The notes under the pieces were generated by a model, which searched no databases, was not told where the DNA came from, and saw only the letters and a list, made by a program, of their open reading frames with translations. Positions 25,913 to 35,900 of a stretch of 49,590 nt of DNA are shown here, one piece after another. This DNA is from Saprospiraceae bacterium (GTDB lineage Bacteria > Bacteroidota > Bacteroidia > Chitinophagales > Saprospiraceae): the NCBI GenBank assembly GCA_028285545.1, contig JANQPA010000087.1, forward strand, positions 1 through 49,590. Reading direction: 5' to 3'. Each line of letters opens with the position of its first letter. Positions within the stretch are counted from its first letter, which is position 1. A program made the position numbers and the translations under genes.

Positions 25913-26422
25913 ATGACTTTACGCCCATTAAACTCAAGCGATGAGAATCGCCTTTTTGACTTTTTTCACCATTTAAGCCCATTGACCAAAAGCCGATATG
26001 GTCCACACCCCTTTGATTGGGAAACTATCCTCGCCTTATGTAGAGGAGAGTATAAAGACTATAAATGCTTCGTCATGCTTGATGACAAAAATGTCATAGT
26101 AGCTTATTCCGTGATTAAGAAAGGGTATCTTGACTTTGAGGTACCTCGCCTTTCCAAATATAATATATCTCTTAACTTTGAACATGATTATACACTTGCA
26201 CCCTCAGTAGCAGATGCCCATCAGTCTAAAGGGGTAGGAAGCATGATGCTAAAAGCAATATTCAAGGAATTATCTAAGGCTCAGGCACAAAAAGTAATTC
26301 TATGGGGAGGTGTTCAGGAATCCAATGAACCTGCTGTACGCTTCTACTTAAAACACGGGTTTAAGAAATTGGGATGCTTTGAAAAACAAGGCAAAAACCT
26401 GGACATGGTAAAAGAGTTTTAA
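25913..26422 (+). CDS. GNAT-family N-acetyltransferase
   Basis: A 169-residue acetyltransferase. It begins MTLRPLNSSDENRLFDFFHH, has the acetyl-CoA binding motif A as QSKGVGSMMLKAI (Q/RxxGxG/A), and ends with the NEPAVRFYLKHGFKKLG motif B segment. The acceptor substrate cannot be predicted. It stands 87 bp after the LytTR regulator and converges on the hydrogenase operon. Confidence 0.88.
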   Translation: MTLRPLNSSDENRLFDFFHHLSPLTKSRYGPHPFDWETILALCRGEYKDYKCFVMLDDKNVIVAYSVIKKGYLDFEVPRLSKYNISLNFEHDYTLAPSVADAHQSKGVGSMMLKAIFKELSKAQAQKVILWGGVQESNEPAVRFYLKHGFKKLGCFEKQGKNLDMVKEF

Positions 26423-26510
26423 TAAATTTGATATTTATAATGGAAAAACTTTAAGAGATTCCTGATGCCAACCTTTATTAAAAATAGGGTTTAAAAACCA
26501 CTCAAATATC

Positions 26511-27014
26511 TTAAGCCATAAGCTCCAATTCTAAATTTTTAATGCTATTAAACCGGTTAAAAAAACGAAGGGCTTTTCTTAAATTCTCCTGTGCTGTGGA
26601 AGTCATTCCAATATTGAGATCCCAAACTTCTCCCTGGATAAGCAAAGTATAGGCTTTGGGAAATTTATGGTATAATTCCTGACACAAATAAACTATGGTG
26701 TCTGGAGCTAAATTATGAGTGGTAAAGGCAGGGGAATTGGATGCTTCACATTCTTTCCACTCAAAACCATTTTCTAAATCACCTTTGTAAGCATCCACAA
26801 AGATGACCTGATCAAAATGACTAATTCGTTCTGCGTCTTCTATTTGTAATTGATAACGTGGCAGGAGTTTTCCCTTGAAGAATCCATCTTTTTTTATCGA
26901 ATTTATGAAGGCCCAGCCCAGCCCATCATCACACCTGCCATTATTGCCAATGCCAAAAATTAAGGTTCCTGCTGAATTTTCGAATGTTTGAACTTTTGAC
27001 TTATTCTTATTCAT
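26511..27014 (-). CDS. hoxW: [NiFe]-hydrogenase maturation protease
   Basis: A 167-residue endopeptidase of the HybD/HyaD/HoxW family that removes the C-terminal tail of the large subunit after nickel insertion. The GxGNxxxxDDGxG motif is GIGNNGRCDDGLG, where Asp30 takes the place of the nickel-sensing Glu. Asp74 (IFVDAYKG) and His100 (TTHNL) complete the expected metal-ligand triad. It overlaps the end of hoxH by 8 bp and is the last gene of the operon; the symbol follows from the Hox-type neighbour. Confidence 0.9.
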   Translation of the reverse strand: MNKNKSKVQTFENSAGTLIFGIGNNGRCDDGLGWAFINSIKKDGFFKGKLLPRYQLQIEDAERISHFDQVIFVDAYKGDLENGFEWKECEASNSPAFTTHNLAPDTIVYLCQELYHKFPKAYTLLIQGEVWDLNIGMTSTAQENLRKALRFFNRFNSIKNLELELMA

Positions 27015-28464
27015 GACCTTTTATTTTTTCTTGAACAATTTTTCCTTGATGATCATATACTAAAAGCTGTAAAGGCATTTGACCCAATGCATGCGTTGCA
27101 CAGCTCAAACAAGGGTCAAAAGCACGAATGGCCACCTCCACACGGTTTAGCATTCCATCCGTGATCTCCTCTTGTTGATCCAGATGATTACTTGCTACCC
27201 ATCGCACAGCTCTATTCATAGCCTCATTATTGTGGGTAGTGGAAACGATGAGGTTACATTTGGTGATCATGCCTTTTTCATCAACTTGATAGTGGTGTAT
27301 TAAAGTACCTCTGGGAGCTTCAATGATCCCAATGCCTTCTGGACGCTTGATTCCTTCTCTCAATAGGTCGCTATCTAAAATGGACTCATCAGTTAAAAGG
27401 GATTTCATTTCTTCAGCACAGAATAGCATTTCTATTAGGCGAGCCCAATGAGTATGCATGGTACTATTGTTGGGTTTGGCATTATAATAGTCCTTGAATA
27501 TTTTAAGTTCCTGATTGGCAAGAGGTGTAGTCATATAATCAGAAACATTTAAACGGGATAGGGGACCTACTCTATTCCATCCATCAGCTCTTCCTAGGTG
27601 GCGCAGATAGGGGAATTTCATATAAGACCACTTTTCTACTCCTTCAATAAAGTATTTAAGATAGTCATCACTCGGTACATCATTTAAGGTAATAGTACCC
27701 TTACTATCTATAGCTCTCATCCGTCCATCATAAAGCTCAAAGGCACCATCATCGCTTACCAAACCAAGATGACCTGAAGGAAATTGGGCAAAAGAGTCCA
27801 GCCAGTGGAAGTTTTTGTCGTGATAATCTTTAATGAATTCAACAATCTCCTTAGACCACTGAATCATAGTATCAATGGAAGGAGTGTCATTTTCTTGTAG
27901 AAAATAATCGCGTTCTTCCGGATAAAAGGTTTTATGAACTCCTCCCGGAACAGCAGCTATACCATGAATTTTTTTACCAGCTATGGCCTGTATAATTTCC
28001 TGACCAAATTTTCGCATTAAAATACCCTTACGGGCTAGCTCTTTATTCTCAATAGCTACATTAACTACATTTCTCTTTTCCTTTGGGGCATCCGTACCAA
28101 ATAATAAATCTGGAGAGGCTAAATAAAAGAAATGTAGTGCATGTGATTGAAATACCTGCCCATAATGAAGAAGACGCCTAAGTTTAGTTGCTGTAGGGGA
28201 TAAGTCAGAAGGATCTAAGCCTACAAGCTGATCTATTGCCTTGGCCGCTGCAAGGTGATGACTTACTGGACAAATGCCACACAATCGCTGTACCAATAGG
28301 GGGGCTTCCCAATAAGGATGGCCCTGAATGAATCTTTCAAACCCTCTGAACTCAACAATATGGAAAAAAGCATCTTCTACTTTTCCTTTGTCATCCAGAT
28401 GAACCGTAACCCTGCCATGGCCTTCGACTCTGGTAACCGGATCAATAACTATTTGTCTTGACAT
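27007..28464 (-). CDS. hoxH: NAD-linked [NiFe]-hydrogenase large subunit
   Basis: A 485-residue catalytic subunit carrying the Ni-Fe(CN)2CO site. The N-terminal ligand pair is Cys62/Cys65 in RLCGICPVSHHLAAAK, and the C-terminal pair is Cys452/Cys455 in DPCLSCATHALGQMP. Cleavage after His458 by HoxW would remove a 27-residue tail. The motifs agree with group 3d bidirectional NAD(H)-coupled enzymes (HoxH), and the neighbouring hoxF and hoxU/Y confirm this. It is expressed 65 bp downstream of the hoxU/Y fusion gene on the minus strand. Confidence 0.93.
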   Translation of the reverse strand: MSRQIVIDPVTRVEGHGRVTVHLDDKGKVEDAFFHIVEFRGFERFIQGHPYWEAPLLVQRLCGICPVSHHLAAAKAIDQLVGLDPSDLSPTATKLRRLLHYGQVFQSHALHFFYLASPDLLFGTDAPKEKRNVVNVAIENKELARKGILMRKFGQEIIQAIAGKKIHGIAAVPGGVHKTFYPEERDYFLQENDTPSIDTMIQWSKEIVEFIKDYHDKNFHWLDSFAQFPSGHLGLVSDDGAFELYDGRMRAIDSKGTITLNDVPSDDYLKYFIEGVEKWSYMKFPYLRHLGRADGWNRVGPLSRLNVSDYMTTPLANQELKIFKDYYNAKPNNSTMHTHWARLIEMLFCAEEMKSLLTDESILDSDLLREGIKRPEGIGIIEAPRGTLIHHYQVDEKGMITKCNLIVSTTHNNEAMNRAVRWVASNHLDQQEEITDGMLNRVEVAIRAFDPCLSCATHALGQMPLQLLVYDHQGKIVQEKIKGHE

Positions 28465-28529
28465 GAGTTTATTTTTTTATTAAAAATGGTACTGATAAAA
28501 AGACAGCAGCATCTAATTATTTAATTTTT

Positions 28530-29804
28530 TTAGTCGTACTTGAATTCAGAGTAAAGGATAGAGTACTGATCTCCCCAAAGCAGATTCTTAACCGCCTTCC
28601 AAATATGAGTAGCTGTAGGAGGGCAGCCTGGTATATGGTAATCAATCTTAACAATCTCATGACAGGCATATACCTTATCCAATATTTTGGGTAGGTTTTC
28701 ATCATAGGGTACTATATATTCTCCCTGTTCACTGGTAATTCCGTTGAGATAAGCTTCTTCAAGGCATTCGCCTAGAGGTATGGTATTGCGCATGGCTGGC
28801 AAACCACCCCATATAGCACATTCACCAACGGATACCAGGATGTCACATTTTTTCCGAAATTCTCTAAGAACTTCTATGTTTTCAGAATTGCAGCATCCGC
28901 CTTCGATAAGCCCTATATCACATTGTTTCGAAAACTCTTTAATATCGGTTATAGGGGATTTGTGGAAATCGGCAAGTTCTATCAAATCCAGGAGCCCTAA
29001 ATCTATATCCAGCATGGACATATGACAGCCAAAGCATCCGGCCAGGGAGATGGTTGCAATTGTTTTTCGCTCGGGCTTTCCATTGCTCTCCTCAGGCTTT
29101 TTAAATATTTGGGCTTGCTCTTTTTGTACAGAATGCATATCAAATCGACGATCACCAAACGGTAATGCAAAGGCTTTTCCTCTAACCAAAATGGCACCGG
29201 TGGGACAGATATGCATGGCATTTAAGGCTTGCTCTTCACTCAATTTTGCTTCTTGTTCATAGTCAATACCTACTACTGTCTCATTTCCTCTGTTTTTAAA
29301 AGAAAAGACGCTTTTTTGATCATCAGTAAGGACTTCTTCAACGCAGCGCTTGCATTTTACGCAACGGTTGTGTTCGATGACCATTCGCTTCGGATTGAAG
29401 TCAATGAGTCGATCTTTGAATAAATGAGGAAAACGTGAATGCGATACTCCCATTTCATAACCCATATGTTGCAGGTCACAATCTCCGCTTTTTTCACAAG
29501 CTGGGCAGAAGTGGTTACCCTCAGAAAACATCATTTCCACAATGGCCTGACGGGTATTTTTTAATTCCTTATTGTGCACTTCCACCTCCAGTCCATCTGT
29601 TACCTTGGTCATACAAGCAGGTCCGGGCCTACCATTGATGTTACAAGTACAAACCCGACAAGTGCCCAGAGGAGGATCAAGATGCTCGTAATAACAAAGG
29701 GAAGGGATGAAAATACCATGTTCCTTGGCCACTGTAACCAGGTTGCGACCTTCCTCAGTTTCTATTTTTTTGTTGTCTATACTAATTTGAATCTTCTTTG
29801 CCAT
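28530..29804 (-). CDS. hoxU/hoxY: HoxU-HoxY fusion: diaphorase small subunit plus hydrogenase small subunit
   Basis: One uninterrupted 424-residue frame joins two normally separate subunits. Residues 1-210 are HoxU-like (NuoG N-terminal type): [2Fe-2S] cysteines 37, 49, 52 and 64; His98/Cys100/Cys103/Cys109 for a distal [4Fe-4S]; and Cys148/151/154/200 for another [4Fe-4S]. A linker of about 35 charged residues follows. Residues 250-424 are HoxY-like with the proximal [4Fe-4S] ligands Cys257, Cys260 (AGCFGCHMS), Cys329 (GECAIWGG) and Cys393 (IPGCPP). It would relay electrons between HoxF and HoxH on one chain. Both halves keep all expected cysteines, so the fusion looks functional rather than a sequencing artefact. 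Confidence 0.9.
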   Translation of the reverse strand: MAKKIQISIDNKKIETEEGRNLVTVAKEHGIFIPSLCYYEHLDPPLGTCRVCTCNINGRPGPACMTKVTDGLEVEVHNKELKNTRQAIVEMMFSEGNHFCPACEKSGDCDLQHMGYEMGVSHSRFPHLFKDRLIDFNPKRMVIEHNRCVKCKRCVEEVLTDDQKSVFSFKNRGNETVVGIDYEQEAKLSEEQALNAMHICPTGAILVRGKAFALPFGDRRFDMHSVQKEQAQIFKKPEESNGKPERKTIATISLAGCFGCHMSMLDIDLGLLDLIELADFHKSPITDIKEFSKQCDIGLIEGGCCNSENIEVLREFRKKCDILVSVGECAIWGGLPAMRNTIPLGECLEEAYLNGITSEQGEYIVPYDENLPKILDKVYACHEIVKIDYHIPGCPPTATHIWKAVKNLLWGDQYSILYSEFKYD

Positions 29805-29844
29805 AATATTTAGTTTAAGTATAGAGAGAATAACAGAAGATATG

Positions 29845-29890
29845 TTTAGTACTGATGCTGCCGGCCACTGCCGACAGCATCAATACTAAA
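29845..29890 (-). other. Imperfect hairpin between hoxF and hoxU/Y
   Basis: A 16-bp stem (29845-29860 with 29875-29890, one mismatch) encloses a 14-nt GC-rich loop (CCGGCCACTGCCGA). It fills the 88-bp gap inside the operon, ending 2 bp beyond the hoxF stop codon. No T run follows on the minus strand, so it looks more like an RNA-processing or stability element than a full terminator. Confidence 0.5.
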
Positions 29891-29892
29891 TT

Positions 29893-31632
29893 TTAACTTT
29901 TAAATCGATCATACTCTTCAACTGATCTTTCGAGATCAAATTCCTTGTTTAAACCTTCTTTGTGATGATCTACTTTGCTTTCAAAATATTCGGGGAATTT
30001 ATCCAGAGCCATTACCAATGAGTTGGTAGCCGTTTTCCCTAAGCCACATCGGCTGGTCATTTTCATAATATTTCCCCATTCCCGTATGTCATCAAAATCG
30101 GAGGCGTAGGCTAGTTTTAAGGCTACTTTTTCCAGTTTGCGTTGAATAATAAAATTACCAGCCCGGCAAGGAGTACACACCCCACAAGATTCATGCTTAA
30201 AAAATTCAGCGAAGTTGTTCATAATGTTGAGTATTTCCCTGGTATCATTGAAAATCATAAAGGAGCCTCCACAAGGCAGGTCGCCTTTCATTATTTTCCG
30301 ATCTTTCTCTTTCATGGAAATGCACTGCCCGGAAGGTCCACTGATTTGAATGAAATGAGGATGATCAGCCTGGCAAAGGTCTAGGATGTCTGCCACAGTG
30401 GTTCCCCATTCAATTTCGTAAATGCCAGGGCGCCTGCAATCTCCAGAAATACTCAATAATTTGGTGCCTGGGCAATCTGGATGCCCCGTTTGCAAAATGT
30501 AATCGGCACCTAATTCTATTACCCTTGCGGCTGCACAGAAGGTCTCTACATTATTAACAACAGTGGGTTGATTAAGGTAGCCTTTTTCGGTAGGGAAAAA
30601 TTGTTTGGTTCGGGGTTCGCCGCGTTTGCCTTCCATTGAATTTAACATGGCTGTTTCTTCTCCACAGACATAAGCACCAGCACCAAGTTGAATTTGAATA
30701 TCGAAGTTGAAGGCCTCAATGCCAGCAATATTTTTCCCAAGAAGATTCATTTTATAAAAATGATCTATGGTTTGTTCGAGCTTTTCCAGCAACCACTTAT
30801 ACTCAGCTCTCAAATAAATTATCCCCTTTGTAGAGCCAACGGCATAAGCAGCTATGATCATTCCTTCCAACATAAGCCCCGGTAAGGCATTCATTAGGAC
30901 CCGATCTTTAAAAGTTCCAGGTTCCCCCTCATCAGCATTACATGCTATATACTTAGTATCCTCAGGTTGATTCTGGCAAGCTTCCCATTTTAATCCTGTG
31001 GGAAACATCGCTCCTCCCATGCCCGAAAGTTTGGATTTTTTCACCTCTTCAATGACTTCTTGAGGGCTCAAGTCCCTTAACTTCATGACGGCAGCACCAG
31101 GCTGATAATTTCTTAAAAATATGGTCTTGTCTTCCGTTGGAGTACTGCGAATATGGTCAGGCACCGGATCGCAGATGTCAGCAGGTGAGGCACCTCTTTT
31201 TAACTGAGCAATTATATTTTTTACTTTAAGGGTATTGAGATTGGTAAAAGGATGAAAATTGATCAAACAGGCAGGCTCCTGATCACTCAGTCCTATACAA
31301 GAGGTTTCGAACAGGGCAAATTGATGACTAGGGTCAACACCACCAAACAAGGCACCTGTTTCGCGTTCGAAGGCTTCTTTGACGCGCTGAAATCCTTTTG
31401 TTTCTGCAATAATGCTATTGTTCAGATAAATTATGAATTGCCCAGTCGGTTCCCTGTGGAAGAAATGATAAAAAGAAATGACACCCTCGACTTCTACTTC
31501 AGAAATATTCAGTTCACTGGCACAAGTCTTTACATTTTCATCACGGATATAGCCATGGTTTTCTTGAAACTCCCATAAGCGACTTAGGAGACTCGAGCGA
31601 TTTTGAGTATTTAATGAATCTTTATTTTTCAT
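29893..31632 (-). CDS. hoxF: NAD-reducing hydrogenase diaphorase large subunit (NuoE-NuoF fusion)
   Basis: About 579 residues from the ATG at 31632; a GTG at 31641 is an alternative, both overlapping the end of hypB. The N-terminal 150 residues resemble NuoE, but only two of its four cluster cysteines remain (Cys115 and Cys125, counting from the GTG), so this [2Fe-2S] is probably lost. The NuoF-like part has the FMN/NAD(H) site (GGAMFPTGLKWE, GAGAYVCGEETAMLNSMEGK) and a [4Fe-4S] site in ESCGVCTPCRAG (Cys486, 489, 492) plus Cys532. The size matches HoxF of Cupriavidus-type soluble hydrogenases. It exchanges electrons with NAD(H). Confidence 0.92.
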   Translation of the reverse strand: MKNKDSLNTQNRSSLLSRLWEFQENHGYIRDENVKTCASELNISEVEVEGVISFYHFFHREPTGQFIIYLNNSIIAETKGFQRVKEAFERETGALFGGVDPSHQFALFETSCIGLSDQEPACLINFHPFTNLNTLKVKNIIAQLKRGASPADICDPVPDHIRSTPTEDKTIFLRNYQPGAAVMKLRDLSPQEVIEEVKKSKLSGMGGAMFPTGLKWEACQNQPEDTKYIACNADEGEPGTFKDRVLMNALPGLMLEGMIIAAYAVGSTKGIIYLRAEYKWLLEKLEQTIDHFYKMNLLGKNIAGIEAFNFDIQIQLGAGAYVCGEETAMLNSMEGKRGEPRTKQFFPTEKGYLNQPTVVNNVETFCAAARVIELGADYILQTGHPDCPGTKLLSISGDCRRPGIYEIEWGTTVADILDLCQADHPHFIQISGPSGQCISMKEKDRKIMKGDLPCGGSFMIFNDTREILNIMNNFAEFFKHESCGVCTPCRAGNFIIQRKLEKVALKLAYASDFDDIREWGNIMKMTSRCGLGKTATNSLVMALDKFPEYFESKVDHHKEGLNKEFDLERSVEEYDRFKS

Positions 31633-32440
31633 CTTGAGCACATTTTAACCAGGTATACCAGGATTTCATTCCAGTACCCTTGGTAGCTGATAGTTCAATA
31701 AATTCTAATTGAGGATTTATTTTTCGAGCAAAGTCCTTTGCTTTTTTTACATCAAATTCGACATAGGGAAGGAGATCTATTTTGTTGATGATGCAAAGAT
31801 CAGCCCTATGGAACATGTCAGGATATTTAATAGGCTTATCATCCCCTTCTGTAACACTAATGATGACTATTCTTTTACTTTCGCCTAAATCAAAAAGTGA
31901 AGGGCAAACCAGATTGCCAACATTTTCAATAAAAAGTAAAGATTGATTGGTTGGTTGAAGTTGAGAAAGCGAGCGATAGATCATTTCTGCCTCTAAATGA
32001 CAACCTTTGCCGGTATTGATCTGAACCACTGGTACCTCCGTTTCAGCTATGCGTTTTGCATCATTAGAAGTCTGTTGATCTCCTTCTATGACAAAACAAT
32101 CCCGCTCATTTTTTAAATCATGAAGACTTTTTTCCAGCAGCGTAGTTTTACCAGAACCTGGGGAACTCATCAGATTAAGCACCAACATATTTTTTGCCTC
32201 AAAAAAACCACGGTTGCGTTCTGCCAGAAGATTATTGTGGTGAAGAATATCCTGCTCTAGTTCGATGACTGTTTTGGTGCCTCCATTTTCAGTATGGGTA
32301 TGGCCATGGTGATGGTGGTGGCCATGATCTTCAGGATGATGGTGGTGATGAGAATGAAGATGTTCATGCTTTTCTTCTTCGCCGATTTTGGTTATAGTAA
32401 CAGCATTAGAGGTGCTGCTACAGCCGCAAGTGCCGCACAT
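31622..32440 (-). CDS. hypB: Hydrogenase nickel-insertion GTPase HypB
   Basis: A 272-residue G3E-family GTPase that delivers nickel to the hydrogenase large subunit. It starts with the high-affinity metal motif MCGTCGC, followed by a His-rich stretch (about 24-50, over 15 His) that can store nickel. The G-domain has Walker A SPGSGKTT at 93-100, the conserved IEGDQQT and IENVGNLVCP segments, and NKIDLLPY as the base-recognition motif. It is 33 bp downstream of hypA and overlaps hoxF, showing tight co-expression. Confidence 0.96.
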   Translation of the reverse strand: MCGTCGCSSTSNAVTITKIGEEEKHEHLHSHHHHHPEDHGHHHHHGHTHTENGGTKTVIELEQDILHHNNLLAERNRGFFEAKNMLVLNLMSSPGSGKTTLLEKSLHDLKNERDCFVIEGDQQTSNDAKRIAETEVPVVQINTGKGCHLEAEMIYRSLSQLQPTNQSLLFIENVGNLVCPSLFDLGESKRIVIISVTEGDDKPIKYPDMFHRADLCIINKIDLLPYVEFDVKKAKDFARKINPQLEFIELSATKGTGMKSWYTWLKCAQDEK

Positions 32441-32473
32441 AAGGTTATGGTTTTGATTAGGAAAAATCTTTGC

Positions 32474-32815
32474 TTAACTCACCACTAGAGTCTTTAACTT
32501 CAATTCTTTACCTCTAAAAATGTGATGAACATAGTTTGCACATTGCGGACAAACATCGTACAGCTCCTGAATATCAAATTCTGTTCCGCAACTTTTGCAC
32601 CTGGCTTTTGCTTGAACCTTGTGGATAATGCGTTTTGCATTTTCTAAGATGGTACCAGGTATGCTTGCATTCCATGCAAATAGGAATGCATCCATCTCCA
32701 CGCCTGCAAGCGTACCAATTTCCAGTTCAATCTGATCCACTTTTGTGGCATTATTGGCTTTTGTATGTTGACTTGCCAGCTTAATAATACTATGGACTAA
32801 GGATAGTTCATGCAT
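32474..32815 (-). CDS. hypA: Hydrogenase nickel metallochaperone HypA
   Basis: A 113-residue HypA. The N-terminal MHELSLV contains the nickel ligand His2, and the zinc site is CKSC (Cys73, Cys76) and CPQC (Cys89, Cys92). HypA hands nickel from HypB to HoxH. It is the first gene of the hydrogenase operon; hypC, hypD, hypE and hypF are not in the window, so they must be elsewhere in the genome. Confidence 0.96.
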   Translation of the reverse strand: MHELSLVHSIIKLASQHTKANNATKVDQIELEIGTLAGVEMDAFLFAWNASIPGTILENAKRIIHKVQAKARCKSCGTEFDIQELYDVCPQCANYVHHIFRGKELKLKTLVVS

Positions 32816-32834
32816 AGGATATTACCATTATGGG

Positions 32835-32850
32835 TTAATTGCCCAATTAA
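32835..32850. promoter_or_regulatory. Palindrome upstream of hypA, candidate operator
   Basis: TTAATTG-CC-CAATTAA (32835-32850) is a perfect 7-2-7 inverted repeat, 20-35 bp before the hypA ATG at 32815. Its position suits a repressor or an activator of the hydrogenase operon, but no regulator can be named. Confidence 0.3.
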
Positions 32851-32912
32851 ATAAACAGACCTCTGGCATCTACAATATTACTATAGACATAAGGATAATT
32901 TGATGAGGGAAG

Positions 32913-35900
32913 TCATTCTTTGAGGTGAGAATTATTATCAGTTTGGCGCCATTCCACCGGCGTCACTCCAAACTCCTTTTTAAAGACCCTGCCAAAATAA
33001 CTAGGATCCTGAAAACCGGTATCGAAAGCAACCGCAGTTATCGTCAAGGCAGGGTTTTCTAATAATTCTTTAGCCTTATTTAATCGAATATATCGAACAA
33101 ACTGAGTGGCAGAAAAACCTGTAAGTGCAGATAATTTACGGTGAAGTTGGGAATTACTCATATGGATTTCCTTACACAGCATTTCAATGCTAAAATCAAA
33201 ATTGTCCATATTGTCTTCAACTACTTTCCTTACTTTTTGGACAAAATGGTCTTCAGGGTTTTTAAGCTTAGGAGCTTCCTGAATAATGGATGCTTTTCCA
33301 TTACCTCCAACTAAATTTAGATAGTGACTTTGTAAATTTTTGCGCAGCTCTAACTGCTTTTTGATGCGAATTAATAATTCTTCTTTGTGAAAAGGTTTAG
33401 CCAAATAAGCATCTGCACCATGCTCCAGCCCTTCCAATTTGCTTTCAATATCAGCCTTTGCAGTGAGCATGATGATGGGAATATGGCTGGTGCGTTCATC
33501 CTGTTTTAGGGTTTGGCATACCTCAAAGCCATCTTTATGAGGCATCATCACATCTGAGATGATGAGATCAGGAGTGGTTTCTATGGCAATATCAATACCT
33601 TCCTGGCCGTCCATGGCAATATTGAGTTGATATTCTGCTGCCAGGCAGGTAGTGAGATATTGAACTACATCCTGGTTGTCCTCAATGATTAAAACCTTGG
33701 CGGTCCCTTTTCCTATACTGGCAGTGACCATATTCCCATTATTCTGCTTTGTATTAGTTGTGGAAAATGAAGAGACGGTCGTTTGTCCTATGTGGGCTTC
33801 TGCCTTTGGAGTATCCTCTTGTCGATTGATAGGCAAGCTCAGCAAAAATTCAGTACCCTGGTTTCCAGAAGTAACATCGGCATTGCTTTTGACCTTGATT
33901 TTTCCACCAAGCAAGACCACAAGTTCTTTGGTCAGGGCTAGTCCAATACCCGACCCACTGTTTTCCCGGGTAGCCGTATTATTTACCTGATAAAATCGAT
34001 CAAAGATATTAGAGAGTTGCTCCTCAGGAATCCCTTTTCCGGTATCTCGTACCTTAACCATTAATTGCTCCCCGTTCTCTTCCATTTTTTTTAATACCGA
34101 AAAATAAATGTTCCCCCCTTCTTCAGTGAATTTTACAGCATTGGACAATAGATTAGAAATAATCTGTTGGACTTTTTCGGGATCATAATCTATGGTAAGG
34201 GTGTCAATATCGGATAGGAAGTGGATCTGAATGTCTTTACTTTCCGCGTAAGAGTGAAAACTTTCGATCAGATATTTTAAAAAACTAACGATATCATTTT
34301 GGATCAGATTAATGGACATTTTTCCACTTTCCAACTTTGCTAGATCCATCATCTGGTTGACCAGAGAAAGCAGGTTTTTACCATTTCTAATGATCAAATC
34401 CATACCTTGATGAAAATGTTCCTGAGGTTGATCTACCACCTGTTGAGCCATGCCCAGAATGACGGTAAGTGGCGTGCGAAATTCATGAGTGATATTGGTA
34501 TATAATTGAGTTTTTACGGTATCCAATTCTTTTAATCGCTGAGTTTCAGCTTGGGCCAATTTGCGATTCAATTGATATCTATATATTAAATAAACGAATG
34601 AACCAATAACTAATAAATAGGCACTATAGGCCCACCAGGTTTTCCACCAGGGATGAGAAATGATAATTCTAACTGATTTGGGCTGACCCCATATTCCGTT
34701 GGCACTAGCAGCTCTCACTTGGAAGGTATATTTTCCAGGATCCAGATCATTAAAGGTAGCGGTTGGTTTAAAGTCAGGCTTTGTCCATTGATTCTCCAAT
34801 CCCTCTAATTTGTATTGAAATCGGTTATTTTCTATTTGATGAAAATCGAGAGCAGCAAAGTGAACAGAGAACATGTTTTGATCATGGGAAAGTTGAATCT
34901 TAGGGGTTTTCCATCGGCTTTGACTATATAATAAATTGACATTTTCCGCTGGTCTGGTCATTAATTGAAAATCACTTATCAATACTTCAGCAGGATTGGA
35001 AGAATATCTTGACTTTAGAAGTCCCGGATCAAAATTGAAATAACCATTCGAGGCTCCAGTTAAAATATGGCCCTCTCTATTTTTTTTGATGGATCGCCAG
35101 GTGAAAGAATCCCATTGACCAAGATCATTTCTATTAAAAATGGAATAGGCTCCGGAACTAGGGTTATAAGCAATAAGCTGTTCGCTAATGATCCATAAAA
35201 TGCCCGAATCATCAAATGCAATTCCATAATAATTAGAAAAGCCAAGATCCCATACTGTAAACCTTTGAATCTCCTCTTTACCTGGATATACTTTGTAAAT
35301 TGAACGGCGAGTACTGATCCAAATATTTCCTTGTAGATCCATTTGGAGCCCAGTAACAGGATTCTCTTCGAGAGGCTCATCCATATCTTTAATGGGAAAA
35401 TATTTAAATGTTTCCGTTTCAGGGTTAAATTGAAATAAAAAAAGAGGAATTTCTAACTCTATCCATCTTTTACTGCCAGCCAACCAGAAAGTACCATCAT
35501 CAGCCAAAATCATTTTGGATAATATGTAATTTAATTGTTCTTTGGAATAGCTAAGGGGAAGAGGAAATCGTTTAAATGTTTGAGTTTTTGGCTGGTAAGA
35601 CTGAAGGGTGCCATCATCTGTTAATATCCAAATATGGCCAGATTTGTCAGTTAAAAGATCTACCACCATATTGGAAGCCAGACTGCTTGAATCATTGGGA
35701 TCATGCTGTATGAGTTTCAATTCTCCGCTTTCGGGATGAAAACGCATTAATCCTTTAGCTTTTCGATTTTCAAAATTATTTATGGCTAGCCATAAATAGC
35801 CTTCAGGGTCTTCTTCAATTAACCAAATCCCGTCAAACAATTTATGTTCATCGTAATCCCTAATAGTCTGATCCATATTCCAGTTGAGATACTTATTTTG

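Noticed and set aside
26423-26510. Terminator between the GNAT gene and hoxW
   Set aside because: Only a short, mismatched AACCTTTA/AGGGTTT pairing is visible, unlike the clear stems elsewhere.
28780-29262. Plus-strand open frames across the hydrogenase genes
   Set aside because: They lie antisense to the hoxU/Y fusion, which has full domain and cysteine-motif support; their translations show no recognisable features.
28530-29804. HoxU-HoxY fusion as a sequencing frameshift artefact
   Set aside because: The frame is continuous, both halves keep every expected cluster ligand, and a plausible charged linker joins them.
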